A model generated the notes under the pieces. It was given only the letters and a program-made list of their open reading frames with translations. It was not told the DNA's origin and searched no databases. Positions 63,794 to 64,000 of a DNA stretch of 64,000 bases are shown here, piece by piece. The stretch is taken from positions 39,938,164 through 40,002,163 of the forward strand of contig CP092874.1 of assembly GCA_030710605.1 (NCBI GenBank), in the 5' to 3' direction. Position 1 is the stretch's first letter. Each line of letters opens with the position of its first letter. The position numbers and the translations under genes were made by a program. This DNA is from Cordylochernes scorpioides (Eukaryota > Arthropoda > Arachnida > Pseudoscorpiones > Chernetidae).

Positions 63794-64000
63794 GTTTAAG
63801 TTTACATGTACAATGTTTTAGTAAACAAAATATATTTCTATAGTTAAAATTTGTGCAATTCTTATTTTCATTCAATTCCTTGTTCCTATTGTGCAATTTA
63901 ATTATATTCATATCAATAAATATTCTACCGTTGTCACGTAAAATCTTCGCCCGTAAAACCGACTTTACAGGCAACCATTATTATTTTTTTTTTTTTCAAT

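Larger units (their letters stand above)
62480..63975 (+). mobile_element. Helentron/Helitron2-like element, deleted
   Basis: The left end, after a T-run, is gacgtgacaacgtctt and the right has the inverse cgttgtcacgt (near 63933), followed by about 40 bp with a hairpin gtaaa-accgac-tttac. Such asymmetric inverted termini with a 3' hairpin are described for Helitron2/Helentron elements, whose proteins often carry an AP-type endonuclease, as here. No Rep or helicase part is left. The class is an inference. Confidence 0.5.

Overview
This is a 64 kb window of an animal nuclear genome, most likely an arthropod. The evidence is a multi-exon gene with canonical GT-AG introns, plus mariner/Tc1, pogo, hAT, Helitron, Penelope-like (PLE), LINE and tRNA-derived SINE families of the kind that crowd arthropod introns. 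I cannot name the species; a crustacean or chelicerate would fit. The background is AT-rich and full of homopolymer runs.

One host gene is clear. From about 50.7 kb to the end, the + strand carries seven exons of a PTK7/off-track (otk) homologue. They encode Ig domains 2-7 and the transmembrane segment of a receptor with a kinase-like tail. The seven exons join in frame into 636 codons, and all internal boundaries are phase 1 except one phase-2 intron that splits Ig3. The signal peptide, Ig1 and the kinase-like domain are not seen. The exons are strikingly GC-rich in an AT-rich background, and the introns are packed with transposons.

The first 50 kb hold no host gene that I can support. Left to right: a decayed mariner; a tandemly expanded SINE carrying a 71 bp LINE insertion; a DD37D Tc1/mariner element; a pogo element inside a pogo MITE; a Tc1-type MITE holding a Helitron with a tRNA-like cargo; a ~60 bp minisatellite; a SINE; a PLE with RT and GIY-YIG domains; several hAT MITEs; a 100 bp minisatellite; many large foldback repeats; an intact mariner inside a Helitron end; a second tRNA-carrying Helitron; and a rearranged 28S rRNA fragment. 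LINE 3' ends and PLE terminal repeats are scattered throughout.

The most interesting signal is a set of hammerhead-ribozyme-like motifs in PLE-type terminal repeats. Four have the canonical core (CTGACGA, stem II, GAAA, a tiny self-complementary stem III, matching stem I strands). About a dozen more, in several sequence families, share a hairpin with a different core (CTGTWGA or TTGAAG in place of CTGANGA). Other points are two Helitrons with tRNA-like sequences in the same internal slot, a pogo derivative whose intact ORF keeps the DNA-binding domain and a PCNA-binding motif but lacks the catalytic core, and a 55 bp terminal-inverted-repeat element in an otk intron. All calls come from reading the sequence; no database search was possible.
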